Positions 1-11,900 are shown, counted from the first letter of the stretch. The stretch is DNA of 64,000 nucleotides from Nectonema munidae (GCA_030549495.1 JAUIRK010000947.1:562001-626000); one strand, 5' to 3'. A program made the numbers and translations. The notes: a model not told the origin generated them from the letters alone.

Positions 1-570
1 AAAATAAACAAATATGTATGGAAGAAAAGAAGGAAGATTAGAGCAAATATTGTTCATGTAGGACACCTATTCTAAATCAATATTTGTGGTTTGTTTATTT
101 TAGATCCAAGTTAAAAACGATCCTTGAAAAATGACAAAGATAGATGTGTCATAATTGGAAAAATAAAAGAGAAATGACATCTGACAGAACAAAACAAGTA
201 ACATTGACATTTTCAACGTTTCTGAATGAGATTCCTCATATGGCTTCTCAAAAAAGGAACTGAATAAAAGAAGGAAGATTGAATAGCACCTATTCAATAA
301 CAAAAATACTTTAAATAGAAGAAAACACTACTGTCAATATAAAATATAGCTTGACTTTTTTTAAAACTTTCTACCGTATTGAAGAAAATATTTGAGAAAA
401 AAGTTGAGGAAATAAAATATTTCAAAAGCATTCATTAAACTAGAAACAGTTCAACTTTGCAATAAAAAAATAATTACACATGAAGTTATGAAAAAAATTT
501 ACCTTGACATTTAGCAAAGTTCCATATGTTATCAATGGTTCGCTTTAGCCGATACACGAGATTAAGAGTA
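1..570. other. AT-rich non-coding stretch
   Basis: I see no coding frame that resembles a protein, no RNA gene and no repeat boundary. The short frame at 100-303 on the reverse strand is low-complexity hydrophobic translation of AT-rich DNA. Confidence 0.5.
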
Positions 571-578
571 TCACGTCT

Positions 579-1000
579 TTGGAAAAAGAGGGGACATTGC
601 TCATTCGATTTCTAAAACGCATATCACATGAGAATAAAAGAAGAAATAATGAAGAGAAAAGCTTTCACGGCTGTCACATTCTCAAATATCACGCGAAAAT
701 GCTGAACCTCCGCTTGACACAGCTGGCAAAATTGGGCTGGGAACGCATTTTGAAGGATACAGCGCCACGCATCACTATGAGCTTTTTGAAAGAGGTTGAA
801 CAATGGAAGGCAGGAATTGTTTTTAGTGAGCGCATTCGAATCTAACGTCGCATTGTCTTCATTTCGATTCTTTGAAAAATTTGATTGCAGATATCCTTTA
901 GGATCAAAGAACGGTGTTAGAATGGTGACGAGTGGAGCTATGAGGAGAAGAATTTCTAGAAGCTTTGGATACATGAAAACGAATGGATAAAATTCTCATT
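579..1000 (+). pseudogene. Unassigned protein-like fragment, possibly a mariner relic
   Basis: This patch is less AT-rich than its surroundings and gives two overlapping frames (579-845 and 796-990) that read like the same decayed protein after a frame change. The first frame contains LTQLAKLGWERIL, which loosely resembles the LLELGWEVL stretch before the last catalytic aspartate of mariner transposases. The expected PYSPDLAPSDYH motif is not visible. I see no terminal inverted repeats. The mariner reading is a weak inference; it could equally be an unrelated gene fragment or chance. Confidence 0.2.
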
Positions 1001-3836
1001 GAAATTGGAAAGCAAAAGTCCTTTTATCAGGTTGGAATCTAAAGAAAGAATAATAAAAAGATTTATTGACTTAAAGATTCATAATTCGTAAAGATACAAT
1101 TGGCAGAAATGATGCCTTAAACACTCTACTGTACTTCACCTTATCTAAACAAAGATTCAATAATTTTAGATTTTTTTACTTACTCAAAATAAGAAAAAAT
1201 AAATAGTTCTTCACTTTGAAAAGCTAGGAAAAGAAGGAAAAATGTTTTTACATCCTAAACAAAAATGAATAGATTAGCTTTTCTCAAACTTCATCTTCCT
1301 ATCCTAATATGCACTATATTGAATTATTTATTTATTAAAACTAGAATTAAAGTATTACCGCTTCAACATGGGTTCGCAAATTTAAGGACGAGAATTTCCC
1401 GTTCGTTTGATATAATATTAATTGATCAGACGATTTGAGCCAATAATAATTTATCTGAAGGAGTAAGGTAGCTAGGAATTTGAACAAGAGCACACAAACT
1501 TTTCGAGGGGGGGGGGGCAATATTTTTTATAGCACATAACATTAAAAGAAAGTATTCTCAATAATTTAAAGCTTAAAAAGTTTATCCCTATTGATTATTA
1601 TAGTAACAGCAAGAGTCAAATTAACTTAGTACAATACACAAGTTAGGTTAAATGCCTTGTTTATATTTGCTAAATATAATTTAAACAATCAAATATTTTG
1701 TTTCAGAATTCAAATATACAGCATCTTTATGCTTAGATATTCATTTTATTTAATGTTTTTACACGTTAATGGAATTTTTTGTTAATAAAACTTATAAGCA
1801 GGTAAATGATTTAAATTTTATTCATCAAAGTTTGTTTTTAAAAGGGCCTCTTGTGATATTGTGGATGATGGTAAATGATAGGTTTGCTTTTGAGTAAGAT
1901 TGGCTTTAACACATTAGGGAAAGCTGTACTCATTTCAGTACACTAAAATCCTACGTTAACTTAATTATTGCCTGCTTTTCATTGGATCTATGCGATAAAC
2001 TTGAAGAGAGTTTATTTTGCACTTGTATTATTTTGTGTACAAACTTTTATTATCATGTAATTATGCCCTATCACATGGGGAATTGAAGAGCTAATTCAAC
2101 TAAATTTATACGACATTTCCAAACATTTTACACCTTAAATTTTTATTTAAAAGGTCGCAATTTCAATTCAATTCATAGACCCATATCTTAAATTTATTTT
2201 CATTTAACTTTACTAACTCAATATATGTGTATGTAGTAATAATATGAAGATATAAGATGATTCTTTGATTTTCCATGTTAGTAATCTAGTTTGGTACCAT
2301 TTCGTTATTAAAAATTTTACGATTCAAGTGTAATTTCAAGCAGGAAAGTGGCTCGATACAGAGTAATCAACCCACCAACCCAATCCATTTGATAAGAACC
2401 AGGCCTGACAATTGATGAGAGTAGAGATTGAGAAAAATCTTCTACCTCCTGTCTTTCTTTGTAATAAATGAGTTTCTTGTGTGTGACGTTTCATAGTGAG
2501 TCTGTTTTCTGGTCCAGACCCAATGATAAAACACAAAATAATACAATATAAATTATTTATATTATACACCTTTTTTTTTATAAGCAACAGAGTTGTTGAG
2601 CGTTTCCGCCCCAAATCAGGTCCAAATTTAAGCAACTTGCTTAGAAACCCTTAAGCCTCATCTCTTACTAATTTTTTTGAATTGTAAACACCGCTTTCAT
2701 TTCTACCCTTTTAGAGAAGACTCATTTTAAGTTAGCTTAATTATTTTTATAAAAAACAAAAAAAACCTGAAAAGGCTCTCCACCCTTGGCAACCTGAGGG
2801 CTGATCCAAAAAATGCAGTTGCTCGAATAAAAAAGTGTATGTACAGAATATTTAGGCAACATTTAAAAAATCTTTGACTTTTGTTGCAAAGCCTCTAATA
2901 TAATGTCTGCTGTAAATCTGTGAGCAATGCTATGCTGTGACTCTAGCATTTGACTGATTGCGGCTATTGGTCAACTCCAGATTTGTGAAAAGTTCTGATC
3001 TAGCTAGCTGCCTTACTGAATGGTGTGATTTCAGCATCATAATCCAGAGTGTCTCTATCTTCACTTTTATATTATGCTCTGAGAGATTATTCCTCTTTTA
3101 TTCCTTTGACATCCTCTCTCGCAAGTGTAATATCGGGTAATAATAATGGCATGTTCATTTCGACAAAAATTCTTTATTAATAAATTTTAAAAAAAGTTTG
3201 TTCTCCCCTCCTTCAAATATGTTTTGAGGATGTGCGGCCATGTTCTTAAAATACAAAATGCAAACTCTAAGACATTCTTAACAAAAAGACGAAATATATT
3301 TTTTTAAATATTAAAGCAATGAGTTTAATATTTTTACTTTAAAAATGGTCTTGAAGAAAGGCATAAATTAAATGTACTTTGAAAAAAAAAGAAAAGTTGT
3401 TTTACTAAAAAAGATATTTAATAATATTTAGAGTTAAATTACTATAAAGTATAAACTTCCTCTTTCAAACCATAAAATTGATGAATGAAAAACTTCTTCA
3501 AAATCACAAGCGATTCCTTTATAGAGACTGGGCCTTTTAGCAACCCTATATATAAAAAAAATCGATATACCAGAGTTTTCTTCAATAAAAAACCTATTAT
3601 AAGGGGCGCACATCCTCAAAATTATTAGGGGGGGGGGCGAAATTTTTTCTTGCAATTTTCAAAATTAGTGGTCTGGAAATACCACGGGAGACCAAATATT
3701 CAAGCAATCCTTTAAAATATAATGTATTCATCGCATGCCTAAAGTCCTAAATTTATAAGACTGCTTTATATATTTTTTTACAAAATTGGTGAATTATACT
3801 ATGCTTCATGCGAAAATATTTTAATTAAATTTGCAT
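1001..3836. other. Non-coding stretch with scattered G-runs
   Basis: No gene is recognisable. Runs of 11 G (1507-1517) and 10 G (3628-3637) stand out in AT-rich DNA. The second follows AGGGGCGCACATCC at 3602-3615, the terminus motif also seen inverted at about 3225-3240 and 13593-13614, so decayed copies of a CAGGGGCG-ended repeat lie here. The frame at 2336-2635 (reverse) matches no family I know. Confidence 0.4.
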
Positions 3837-3845
3837 ATCGAATAT

Positions 3846-4328
3846 GGTGCGCCGAAAAAATGCCCCAATTAAAAAGTAGGAAAAAATGCCCAACACAAAA
3901 AATTTCAAAAAATTATTAATTAAAATTTTTAAAAAAGATATGTCAAATAAAGATTTTTTGTAAAAAAAATAGTTAATTTCATCCAAAACATTTAAAATTT
4001 AATTAAAGTAAACTAAAAAACTCAGCATACGACAATTTTTTAAATACAAAACAAATTTTTATAAAACAGCAAATATTTTTGGACTTTGTGTCATGGGCGC
4101 AAATCGGGGGGGGGGGGCGACATTCTAACAAATCTGCACCTTTGCTATTGTTTTCAAGAATTTTATAAAGAAAAAAACCCTATAGATTAAGAAATTTTAG
4201 AAATTTAGCCTTTCAAAACGGTACCAAATAAAAATATTTATATAATTAAAAAAAATCAAAAATTAGGAGGCATTTTTTCCTACTTTTTAATTGTGGGATT
4301 TTTTCCGGCGGCATTTTTATCTACAACC
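3846..4328. mobile_element. MITE with 9-base target duplication (ATCGAATAT)
   Basis: The 483-base element is flanked on both sides by ATCGAATAT (3837-3845 and 4329-4337). Its ends are inverted repeats of about 45 bases built around AAAAAATGCC, CAATTAAAAAGTAGG and AAAAAATGCC. The left end lacks about nine bases present at the right end (TAGATAAAAATG region). There is no coding frame inside. A 12-G run at 4106-4117, preceded by GGGCGCAAATC, lies in the interior and looks like part of the CAGGGGCG repeat family. A 9-base duplication would fit Mutator-like elements, but no transposase supports that. Confidence 0.75.
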
Positions 4329-4769
4329 ATCGAATATAAACTAGTTTAAAAAAATCTAAAATTGTTAGGGGGTGGAATAGGCTTTTCATTTGAAAAATGA
4401 AGTAGTCTACCAGGCACATTACAGGAATTGATGAAAGGAAATTTGATTCATAGAGAAAACAAATAAATGAAGGTTGGATAGTTTATATGAGTGAATGTAG
4501 TCTAAAGGCAAAGATTCTACTAGACACCATCCGATGTTTATATAGAAAAATGTGATTGATTCAGGGGCAAGGGTATAAAATGAAGTTATAATTGTGCAAA
4601 CAAAAAATTAAGATCGCATTATTTCATTTTACTCAGCATCATTCAAAAATAGGTAAAAGCTAAATTGATACAAGCTACAAAAAGTAAAATAACTGTTAAC
4701 ATTTTGCAAAAAAAAATTTTAGAGCATAATTTAAGTTTTTTGAAAACTAATTTGACGTATCCCCTACAG

Positions 4770-5236
4770 CAGTGGTTCCCAACCGGGGGTCCATGGACCC
4801 CTAGGGGTCCATAGAAGAATTTCAAAGGGTCCATGGAAATTCTACTTCAAACTACTTATGCTGAATCTCCTTTAATATACTTCTATTTTCCAAATCAATA
4901 TAAATATATATATTTAGAGCTTTTTTAAATAAATATTTTCTTCCCTTTTTTAAAGTTTCATATTTTGAATCTTTATATATCCTTTTTATTAGTTACAATA
5001 TTTTTGAAAAATTTATATTTTAATTGGAAAAAATTTTATTCACATTTTATGTCAGGCTTTACGCTTTCTCTGATTTCATATGAATAAGCATACGATTTAA
5101 TCAGATGACTAGAATCATTTCTTGCATAAAAATCTTTGATTAATTTTGTTGGCTCAAACTATTCAGTTGTAGGGGTCCACAGGTAAAAAAGTGACTGGAA
5201 AAGGGGGAACGGGATAAAAAAGGTTGGGAACCACTG
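4770..5236. mobile_element. hAT-type MITE, 467 bases
   Basis: Perfect 15-base terminal inverted repeats CAGTGGTTCCCAACC / GGTTGGGAACCACTG bound the element, and an identical 8-base duplication CCCTACAG sits at 4762-4769 and 5237-5244. This terminus and duplication length are the hallmark of hAT elements. The ends also repeat GGGGTCCA/GGGTCCATGG motifs just inside. There is no coding frame. It lies directly beside the tRNA-like SINE at 5251. Confidence 0.9.
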
Positions 5237-5250
5237 CCCTACAGCATACT

Positions 5251-5323
5251 CTGTGTGGCATGTCAGGTTGGTTGACATGATGGACATAGCACGGAAGCCT
5301 CTAGATTCGATTCCTCATCGATA
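5251..5323 (+). repeat. tRNA-derived SINE, left part (split by Merlin)
   Basis: The sequence carries an A-box-like GGTTGGTTGACATGATGG and, 20 to 30 bases on, a B-box-like AGATTCGATTCC, the internal promoter layout of a tRNA gene. No full tRNA cloverleaf is evident. The continuation CGAATTTGTTCATAGTTTG resumes at 11816 after the Merlin insertion, so the SINE was present first. Confidence 0.55.
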
Positions 5324-5331
5324 CGAATTTG

Positions 5332-6213
5332 GGTAATTGTCCAGTTTACGTATCTGTCAATCAAATTTTTTTTGAATGTTTTGATTGGCTTTTCAAATTT
5401 CAATCAAATTTATTATAATTTGCAATTTTCAAACTTCTAGTGCCTTTTAACTTCTAACAGATATAATATAAGATTGATCGATGAATTTTTGCCAAAAAAT
5501 TTTTAACGAAAGTTAACTACTTATTATTTGCGCTTTCTAATTATAGTAATGGCGCTTCTAGTTATATTAACTATATTTTTTTATTTTGAACTAATTATGG
5601 TAGCGCTATTAGTTTAATTATAACTCAATGAGTGGTACAATTCATTTTATTAGTATGCAGCTAAAATTTAGGTACAATAAAACTGGGATATTTAAATGAT
5701 TACGATACTGTTTATGATAAATTTTTGTAATTTTCGAGAATAAAAAAATTTCTTAGATTGTTGCTTATTGCATATTTTTTACTGAACGTTATAGAGCAAA
5801 ATTTACTTTTATATTATATTCTAATTTTTCAACATTCACTAGTTTCATTCTTTAATATGATCAACTTGAAATTAATTCAAAGAGTATAAGTAAACACAAA
5901 AAGATACAAAATGCATCACCAACTAAATACGATTGAAAAATTGTTTCAAAAACAAAATAAGAGATAATTTTATTGTTAGATTTTTTTATATCAATTTTCA
6001 TGTAGTAATAAAATCAATAAAATGAAATGAGTAAAATATAGCTTTGGTTTGAATATGAGCAAAGAATCAAATTCTTTCAAATGATTTCAGATTGCCATCT
6101 CTTAACTTTAAGCAAAAACTACTTCTAAGTATTCTTAGAAATAAATAAAATATTTATATATTTTTGAAATATCAGACATAAGGTTCAATATTATCAATGA
6201 ATTTTGGAAAGTA
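5332..6213. repeat. Left terminal inverted repeat of the Merlin element
   Basis: The arm reads GGTAATTGTCCAGTTTACG inward and matches the reverse complement of 11815-11026 followed by 8204-8097. Shared landmarks include AACGAAAGTTAACTACTTATT, GATTGCCATCTCTTAA and GGTTCAATATTATCAATG. About 900 bases is far longer than the tens of bases usual for Merlin ends. Confidence 0.85.
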
Positions 6214-6668
6214 TGAGTCAATACAATGACAAAGGGGTTTTCAATCGGAGTAGTGTAAATATAGCAGTTTGATTTATCCTCATTATTGAGTTTATTATCC
6301 ACAAGCACAAACCATCAATTTATATCCCTTAGGCTTCGTGAACAGAGAATGCTTTATATTCTATAAAAATAAAAAGCATTATTTTTGTGTAGACATTTGT
6401 AGTGAATTAGTTGATCGTGAGGGCGTTGCTAATAATCCTCAATACTTTCTCTCAATATAACCTTACACTAGTTAGTTGTAACAGTGGTACTCTAGTTTTG
6501 TATCAATCAAGTTCTGTATCGTTCCCCGGTTTGGTGAGAATTTCGATGTATGGTAAGGCTACGCAATTATGTTTTCTTTGACAAAAGTGCTTTGTAGCCA
6601 TCTGTTCGTCTTTTTAACTACTCAGATTGAAAATCCCTTTGTCATTGTATTGACATATTTTCCAAATC
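6206..6668. repeat. Short inverted repeat pair inside the Merlin element
   Basis: The stretch 6206-6253 (containing TCAATACAATGACAAAGG) is repeated inverted at 6624-6668 (CCTTTGTCATTGTATTGA). The 370-base loop between has no recognisable coding frame. It may be an older small insertion or part of the arm architecture. Confidence 0.65.
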
Positions 6669-7019
6669 ATGTTCATACATCATGTTGTGCCTGTTCCACA
6701 ACCAGGATTTCTCTTTGGCACTTTATAAAACAGTTGTGAAAGATGAAGTAAATAGTAATGCTTTTCTCCTCATCTTTCTGTAAAATGATATCACATCAAT
6801 TTACTTATGATCCCATGCCCAACACGTTATGTATCATTCACATATAACTATAACGTGTCCTTCAGTTCTTCCTTTATCAACTTATAACCTTCGCTTCAAA
6901 TCAAGGTTCATTTTCAATTAAATCAAATGAACTCATAACACCAAATCGCTTACTGTTACAGAAATTTTATCTGAAAACTGAATTTTCCTCGTTATTTAAA
7001 GTTTTCAGCTCAAACAACA

Positions 7020-7882
7020 AGCTCGAAATTCTGAAATGGCTTGCTTTACATAGAATCATTCATAATGTTTTTCGATGTTACGAATGCCAACAAATATGCA
7101 AGTTAGTGATTAGAAATGATGTGTCTGATGGATACTGTTAGAAGTGCTATATTTGCGGTAAGAAAAAAACGGTGAGAATTGGTTCTTTTTTTGCCAAAAG
7201 TCACTTAAATCTCAAATCTATGGTGACATTCATTTATGGATGGTGTCGTGACTACTCTCTAGAATACAATCCATGAAACATCTATTTTAAGTAGACAAAC
7301 TGCTGTAGACTGGGCAAATTTTTGTAGAGAAATAACTACAATATGGGTAGAATCCAGTTCCTCTACTCTTGGAGGTTTTGATGAAAATTTAGACCAGATT
7401 ATCGTAGAAATTGACGAAAGTAAGTTTTTCCATCGAAAATATCACCGTGGAACTTGGCGAGAGGTCATTGGGTGTTTGGAGCCATTGAAAGACACAGTAA
7501 GAAGTGCTCTTGTGGAAGTTCCTGATAGGAGTGAAGCAACTCTTTCTCAAATTATAGAAAGCTATACGCCTGGGTCAATAATTGTTTCCGATGGTTGGTC
7601 AGCATATGCGAATATTGCAACACTGAATAATGGTGTTTATGATCACTGGGTGGTCATTCATCAACGCAATTTTGTTGACCCGCATGATCCAAACATTCAT
7701 ACACAAAACAGAAAATTTATGGATGAGAGCAAAAGAAGTTTAAAAGGCAATTCGGAACTTTAAGTATTTGTTCAGATCCTATTTGAATGAGTTTGTTTGG
7801 AGGAGCAACTTTCAAAAGTCATCTGTTTTCAGTTTTTTTGGCATCTTTGAGCGATTTGTTGGAAACTCAGAGTGGCAATAAT
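7020..7882 (+). pseudogene. Merlin/ISXO2-like DDE transposase, decayed
   Basis: The N-terminal part reads as a zinc-ribbon with paired cysteines (CYECQQIC near 7079 and a second YICGKKK near 7147), as in IS1595/ISXO2-family transposases. The catalytic part follows: the first aspartate in VEIDESKFFHRKYHRGTW (about 7406-7455), the second in IIVSDGWSAY (about 7580-7610), then NFVDPHDPNIHTQN (about 7671-7710). The region that should hold the last glutamate is scrambled and shortened, running straight into SKRSLK. At least three frame changes and several stops separate the pieces, so no active enzyme is made. The C-terminal tail, including FVWRS, runs to about 7880. The longest open stretch is 7476-7763. 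Confidence 0.85.
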
Positions 7883-8096
7883 TGACCAAGTAATTTTTGT
7901 TTGTTTTGTCATTTATAATAATTAGTCATGTGTTATTTCTATTTAAACTCTAAAAAAAATTCTGATGAATTAGGCTGTTATCTTATCATTGTATATCTAG
8001 CCTATACATTTCTTAATTGAAAAATTCAGTTTCCATAAGGAATCTTGAAGCAGCAGGGTGATTAGGAAAAAATTTGATAAGTTTATTCTTTAAATT

Positions 8097-8204
8097 TCAT
8101 ACTTTCCAAAATCCATTGATAATATTGAACCTTATGTCTGATATTTCAAATATATATAAATATTTTTATTTATTTCTAGGAATACTTAGAAGTAGATTTT
8201 GCTT
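8097..8204. repeat. Right inverted repeat of Merlin, inner piece
   Basis: This is the inverted counterpart of about 6105-6213 (shared GGTTCAATATTATCAATG read in reverse) and stops abruptly at GATTTTGCTT, where the LINE begins. Confidence 0.8.
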
Positions 8205-10551
8205 TACCTCATTTGAATATCTAATAATTGATGTTAAGGAACCAATTTTATTTACAATTTTGATAATATATAGACCTCCAAGTTTCAACATAGATTTTTT
8301 TATAGATGAGTTTACTCTATTAATGAATCAATTTTCATTAAAAAGGTTTTTATTGTTGGAGATTTCAATATAAATATGGATATTAAAATTATTCATCATC
8401 ATTCCAGTATTTTCTTAAATCTTATGCATGAGTTTGGTTCACCTAAATATTTCCGGTCATACTCGAATACAAAAAACCAGTTCTACACTTATCGATAATA
8501 TTTTTACTAATTTCAGTTTTGTGGATTCATTCTCTGGCAACATTTTAATTGAAATTTCGGATCATTTACCCAACTTTATTTTCTACAAAAATTTTTTTTT
8601 TTATTTGACTGACAATTTAAAGTCTGATAGCGATATTATATGCAGAAACATGTCTTCAAAAAATTATTTTATGTTTTATAATTGTATGTTGAATGAAGAT
8701 TGGTATATAGATATTAATTTGAATGCTAATGAGTACTGTAAAGTATTGATTGATAAAATATCTTATATCTATAAAAAATGTTTTCCTTTTATGAAAATGA
8801 AGCCCAAAGTTAAAAATGAATGGTTCACACCAGAATTAAGATTACTTAGAAAGTATAAAAACAAAGTTTATAAATCTTTCTTGAAATATCGAAACCTTTC
8901 TAAATGGAATGAGTTTAAACAAATACGAAATAGGTATAATAAGCTAGTAAAAGAAAGTAGAGAAAATTTTTACTATAATAAGTTCACTAGCTCAAAATTT
9001 GATATGAAGAGTACCTGGAAACTTATTAATGAAGTTTTAGATAAGAAACCAATCAATCACTGTCATTTTGATTCGAATGAAATTAATGGCTATTTTACAA
9101 ATACTCAATTAATCACAAATGAAGCCTACTTTGACTTAATCCCAGTACCTGATAATACTTTTTATTTTGATGAAATTTCCATTAATGATATTTTGATTAC
9201 TGCAAATACATTTAACGCATCTACTTCATCAGGATGGGATGGTCTTTCTAACAAATTGGGTAAAAATATTGTATTATTTGTTTTGAATAACCTTTATCAA
9301 TTATTCAACAAAATTATAAAGGATGAATATATCCCTGATTATTTTAAAATTTCTAAGGTTATTCCTATATTTAAATCTGGTAACCCTGAAAGTATTGAAA
9401 AAATGATAAATTTTATTAACTTACATGAAATTTTGAATGAAGGTCAGTTTGGGTTTCGGTCAGGTGTTTCAACTGATATGGCAGTCTCTTTTGTAGTAAA
9501 CTATATTTTGGAATCTTTTGATAGTAATTTAGATGTCTGTGGTATTTTCATTGACTTTTCTAAAGCTTTCGATAGAATAGATCGTAAAATTTTGTTATAT
9601 AAATTAAGCTGCTATGGATTCAGGGGTAAGTTTTTAAATGTCTTGAGTAGTTATTTGTCTAATAGAAAGCAATTTTGTACAATTAATGGAAGTAGTTCTA
9701 GAATTTTAGATACATTCATAGGGGTTCCTCAAGGGTCTATTTTGGGTCCTCTTTTGTTTATTTTATATATCAATGACATTTTTAAACTACAAAATAATAA
9801 TTTTAACTTATGTTTATATGCAGATGATTGTGTAATTCTACACAAAAGCATAAATCTATTCAATGATATCGATATTTTAAATATATTTTTGAATTCTTTC
9901 GCTAATTGGTCATATAATAATAGTTTACGCATTAATTTTCATAAAAGTGAACATATAGTTTTTACGAGGAAAAAAAAATCAGTGTTTCTTCCACTACAGA
10001 TCTGTGGTAACTTATTAACTCAATCTTCATGTTATAAATATTTAGGTGTATTTCTTGATTCCAAATTGAATTTCAACATACAGTATGACAATGTAATTAA
10101 GAATGTATCTATCGCTTTAGGTCTTATGTTTAAAATTCGTTATTTTTTGAACCTTCAAACTAGGATTATTTTGTATTATTCTCTATTTCATTCTAAAATT
10201 TTATATTGTAACTTTATTTGGTGTTTATGTAGTATTTCAAAATTTAACATTTTACAAAATAAACAAAGACGTGCCTTTAAATTTATTGATTATAAAAACC
10301 ATAATAGTGTTGTGTTTAATCATAACATACTTACTCTAGGAGAAATTAGTAAGTTTCAATTAGGTATTTTTGTTTATAAAGTAATTAATAGTAAAAATAT
10401 TTTCAATATTTATTATATAAAAAATAATCATTTTTATCAATATAATTTACGCTCAAAGAATAATTTACGTAATAGACGTTATAAATTACTTCTTTTAACA
10501 AACATTTTTTTAAAATCTATTGGTATGGAACTCCATTCCTTTACATATTAG
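8205..10551 (+). pseudogene. LINE endonuclease-reverse transcriptase ORF2, partly intact
   Basis: The first part (8205-8373) encodes the end of an APE-type endonuclease (IIYRPPSFNIDFF); one frame change later the frame 8428-10551 stays open for 707 residues. It includes the endonuclease SDH motif (EISDHLPNF) and the reverse transcriptase with FSKAFDRID, GVPQGSILGPLLF and the YADD catalytic box (LCLYADDCV), then a C-terminal tail. These motifs place it in the Jockey/CR1/L2 group rather than RTE or L1. Between SKVIPIFKSGNPESIE and MINFINLHEILNEGQFGFR about 20-25 residues are missing: the block that normally contains NYRPISLL and its following helix. The long open frame suggests recent arrival, but with that deletion the enzyme should be dead. 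Confidence 0.85.
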
Positions 10552-11025
10552 GTATTTAAGAAATATTAAAAGCTTCAAAAAAATATAAACTAAATGTTTC
10601 GTTAGTTCTTTTCCTTCTTATGCTGATTTCATTTGAAACATTTTTTTTAAATATTTTTGGATTTTCTTTTGCTTCCTCTTCTTTGTATTTTTTTTAGAAT
10701 CTCGCCGCTTTTTTCTTCATATATCCACTCATCAACTCTTCTACATCCAGATATGCTTCCTTTGCTTGAAGAATGGAATTTAACTATCAAATGATGTTTT
10801 ATGACTGTGTGTATCTAACTTGAAATTATTCTGTTTTATTTTATTTTTCATTTTGTTTACCTATGGGTTTTTTTGAATCTATCATCCTTTCATGCTTCTT
10901 ATTTCAACTCATTTATACTTCTTCGCTGAACGGATGAGGGATTTTTTTCTCATGTGAACACATAAACGAAAGTTTAGTTCACTTCATTTTCAAACATGAA
11001 TAAAGTCTTATCTTATCTTATCTTA
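10552..11025 (+). other. LINE 3' UTR with CTTAT-repeat tail
   Basis: Pyrimidine-rich sequence follows the stop codon and ends in AATAAAGTCTTATC plus further CTTAT units at about 11003-11024, directly against the resumed Merlin arm. Confidence 0.7.
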
Positions 11026-11815
11026 AAAGTTAAAGAGATGGCAATCTGAAATCATTTGAAAGAATTTGATTCTTTGCTCATATTCAAACCAAAGCCCTTT
11101 TAAGGGCTATATTTTACTCATTTCATTTTATTGATTTTATTACTACATGAAAATTGATAAAAAAAATCTAACAATAAAATTATCTCTTATTTTGTTTTTG
11201 AAACAATTTTTCAATCGTATTTAGTTGGTGATGCATTTTGTATCTTTTTGTGTTTACTTATACTCTTTGAATTAATTTCAAATTGATCATATTAAAGAAT
11301 GAAACTAGTGAATGTTGAAAAAATTAGAATATAATATAAAAGTAAATTTTGCTCTATAACGTTCAGTAAAAAATATGCAATAAGCAACACTCTAAGAAAT
11401 TTTTTTATTCTCGAGAATTACAAAAATTTGTCATAAACAGTATCGTAATCATTTAAATATCCCAGTTTTATTGTACCTGAATTTTAGCTGCATACTAATA
11501 AAATGAATTGTACCATTCATTGAGTTATAATTAAACTAACAGCGCTACCATAATTAGTTCAAATAAAAAAATATAGTTAATATAACTAGAAGCGCCATTA
11601 GTATAATTAGAAAGCGAAAATAATAAGTAGTTAACTTTCGTTAAAAATTTTTTGGCAAAAATTCATCGATCAATCTTATATTATATCTGTTAGAAGTTAA
11701 AAGGCACTAGAAGTTTGAAAATTGCAAATTATAATAAATTTGATTGAAATTTGAAAAGCCAATCAAAACATTCAAAAAAAATTTGATTGACAGATACGTA
11801 AACTGGACAATTACC
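11026..11815. repeat. Right inverted repeat of Merlin, outer piece
   Basis: Inverted match to 5332-6110, ending GTAAACTGGACAATTACC, followed by the target duplication CGAATTTG. Confidence 0.85.
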
Positions 11816-11900
11816 CGAATTTGTTCATAGTTTGACATAAGCGGTACATCAGTGCCTGGCCAATGAAAATACATCCGCTGCACCTAACATTTTACACAAA
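11816..11900 (+). repeat. tRNA-derived SINE, right part
   Basis: Continuation of the SINE interrupted at 5323; it starts with the duplicated CGAATTTG. Its 3' border is not sharp. Confidence 0.4.

Larger units (their letters stand above)
8205..11025 (+). mobile_element. 5'-truncated Jockey/CR1-group LINE inserted in the Merlin arm
   Basis: Sequence from 8205 has no counterpart in the left Merlin arm, and arm homology resumes at 11026, which fixes both borders within a base or two. The insert holds an endonuclease remnant, a reverse transcriptase frame and a 3' end finishing AATAAAGTC followed by CTTAT units. A short microsatellite tail instead of poly(A) is typical of CR1/L2-like LINEs. The element is truncated inside the endonuclease. 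No target duplication longer than about four bases is visible. Confidence 0.85.
5332..11815 (+). mobile_element. Merlin (IS1016/ISXO2-type) DNA transposon with ~900-base inverted repeats, carrying a LINE insertion
   Basis: Both ends begin GGTAATTGTCCAGTTTACG and are flanked by an identical 8-base duplication CGAATTTG (5324-5331 and 11816-11823); Merlin elements are known to duplicate 8-9 bases. The left arm 5332 to about 6213 is an inverted copy of the right arm, which is cut in two by a LINE (8097-8204 and 11026-11815). Between the arms lies a decayed transposase (7020-7882). Removing the LINE leaves an element of about 3.7 kb. The arms differ only by scattered mismatches and small indels, so the insertion is not very ancient. 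Confidence 0.85.

Noticed and set aside
2336-2635. 99-codon reverse frame
   Set aside because: No domain, no splice context and mixed low-complexity composition.
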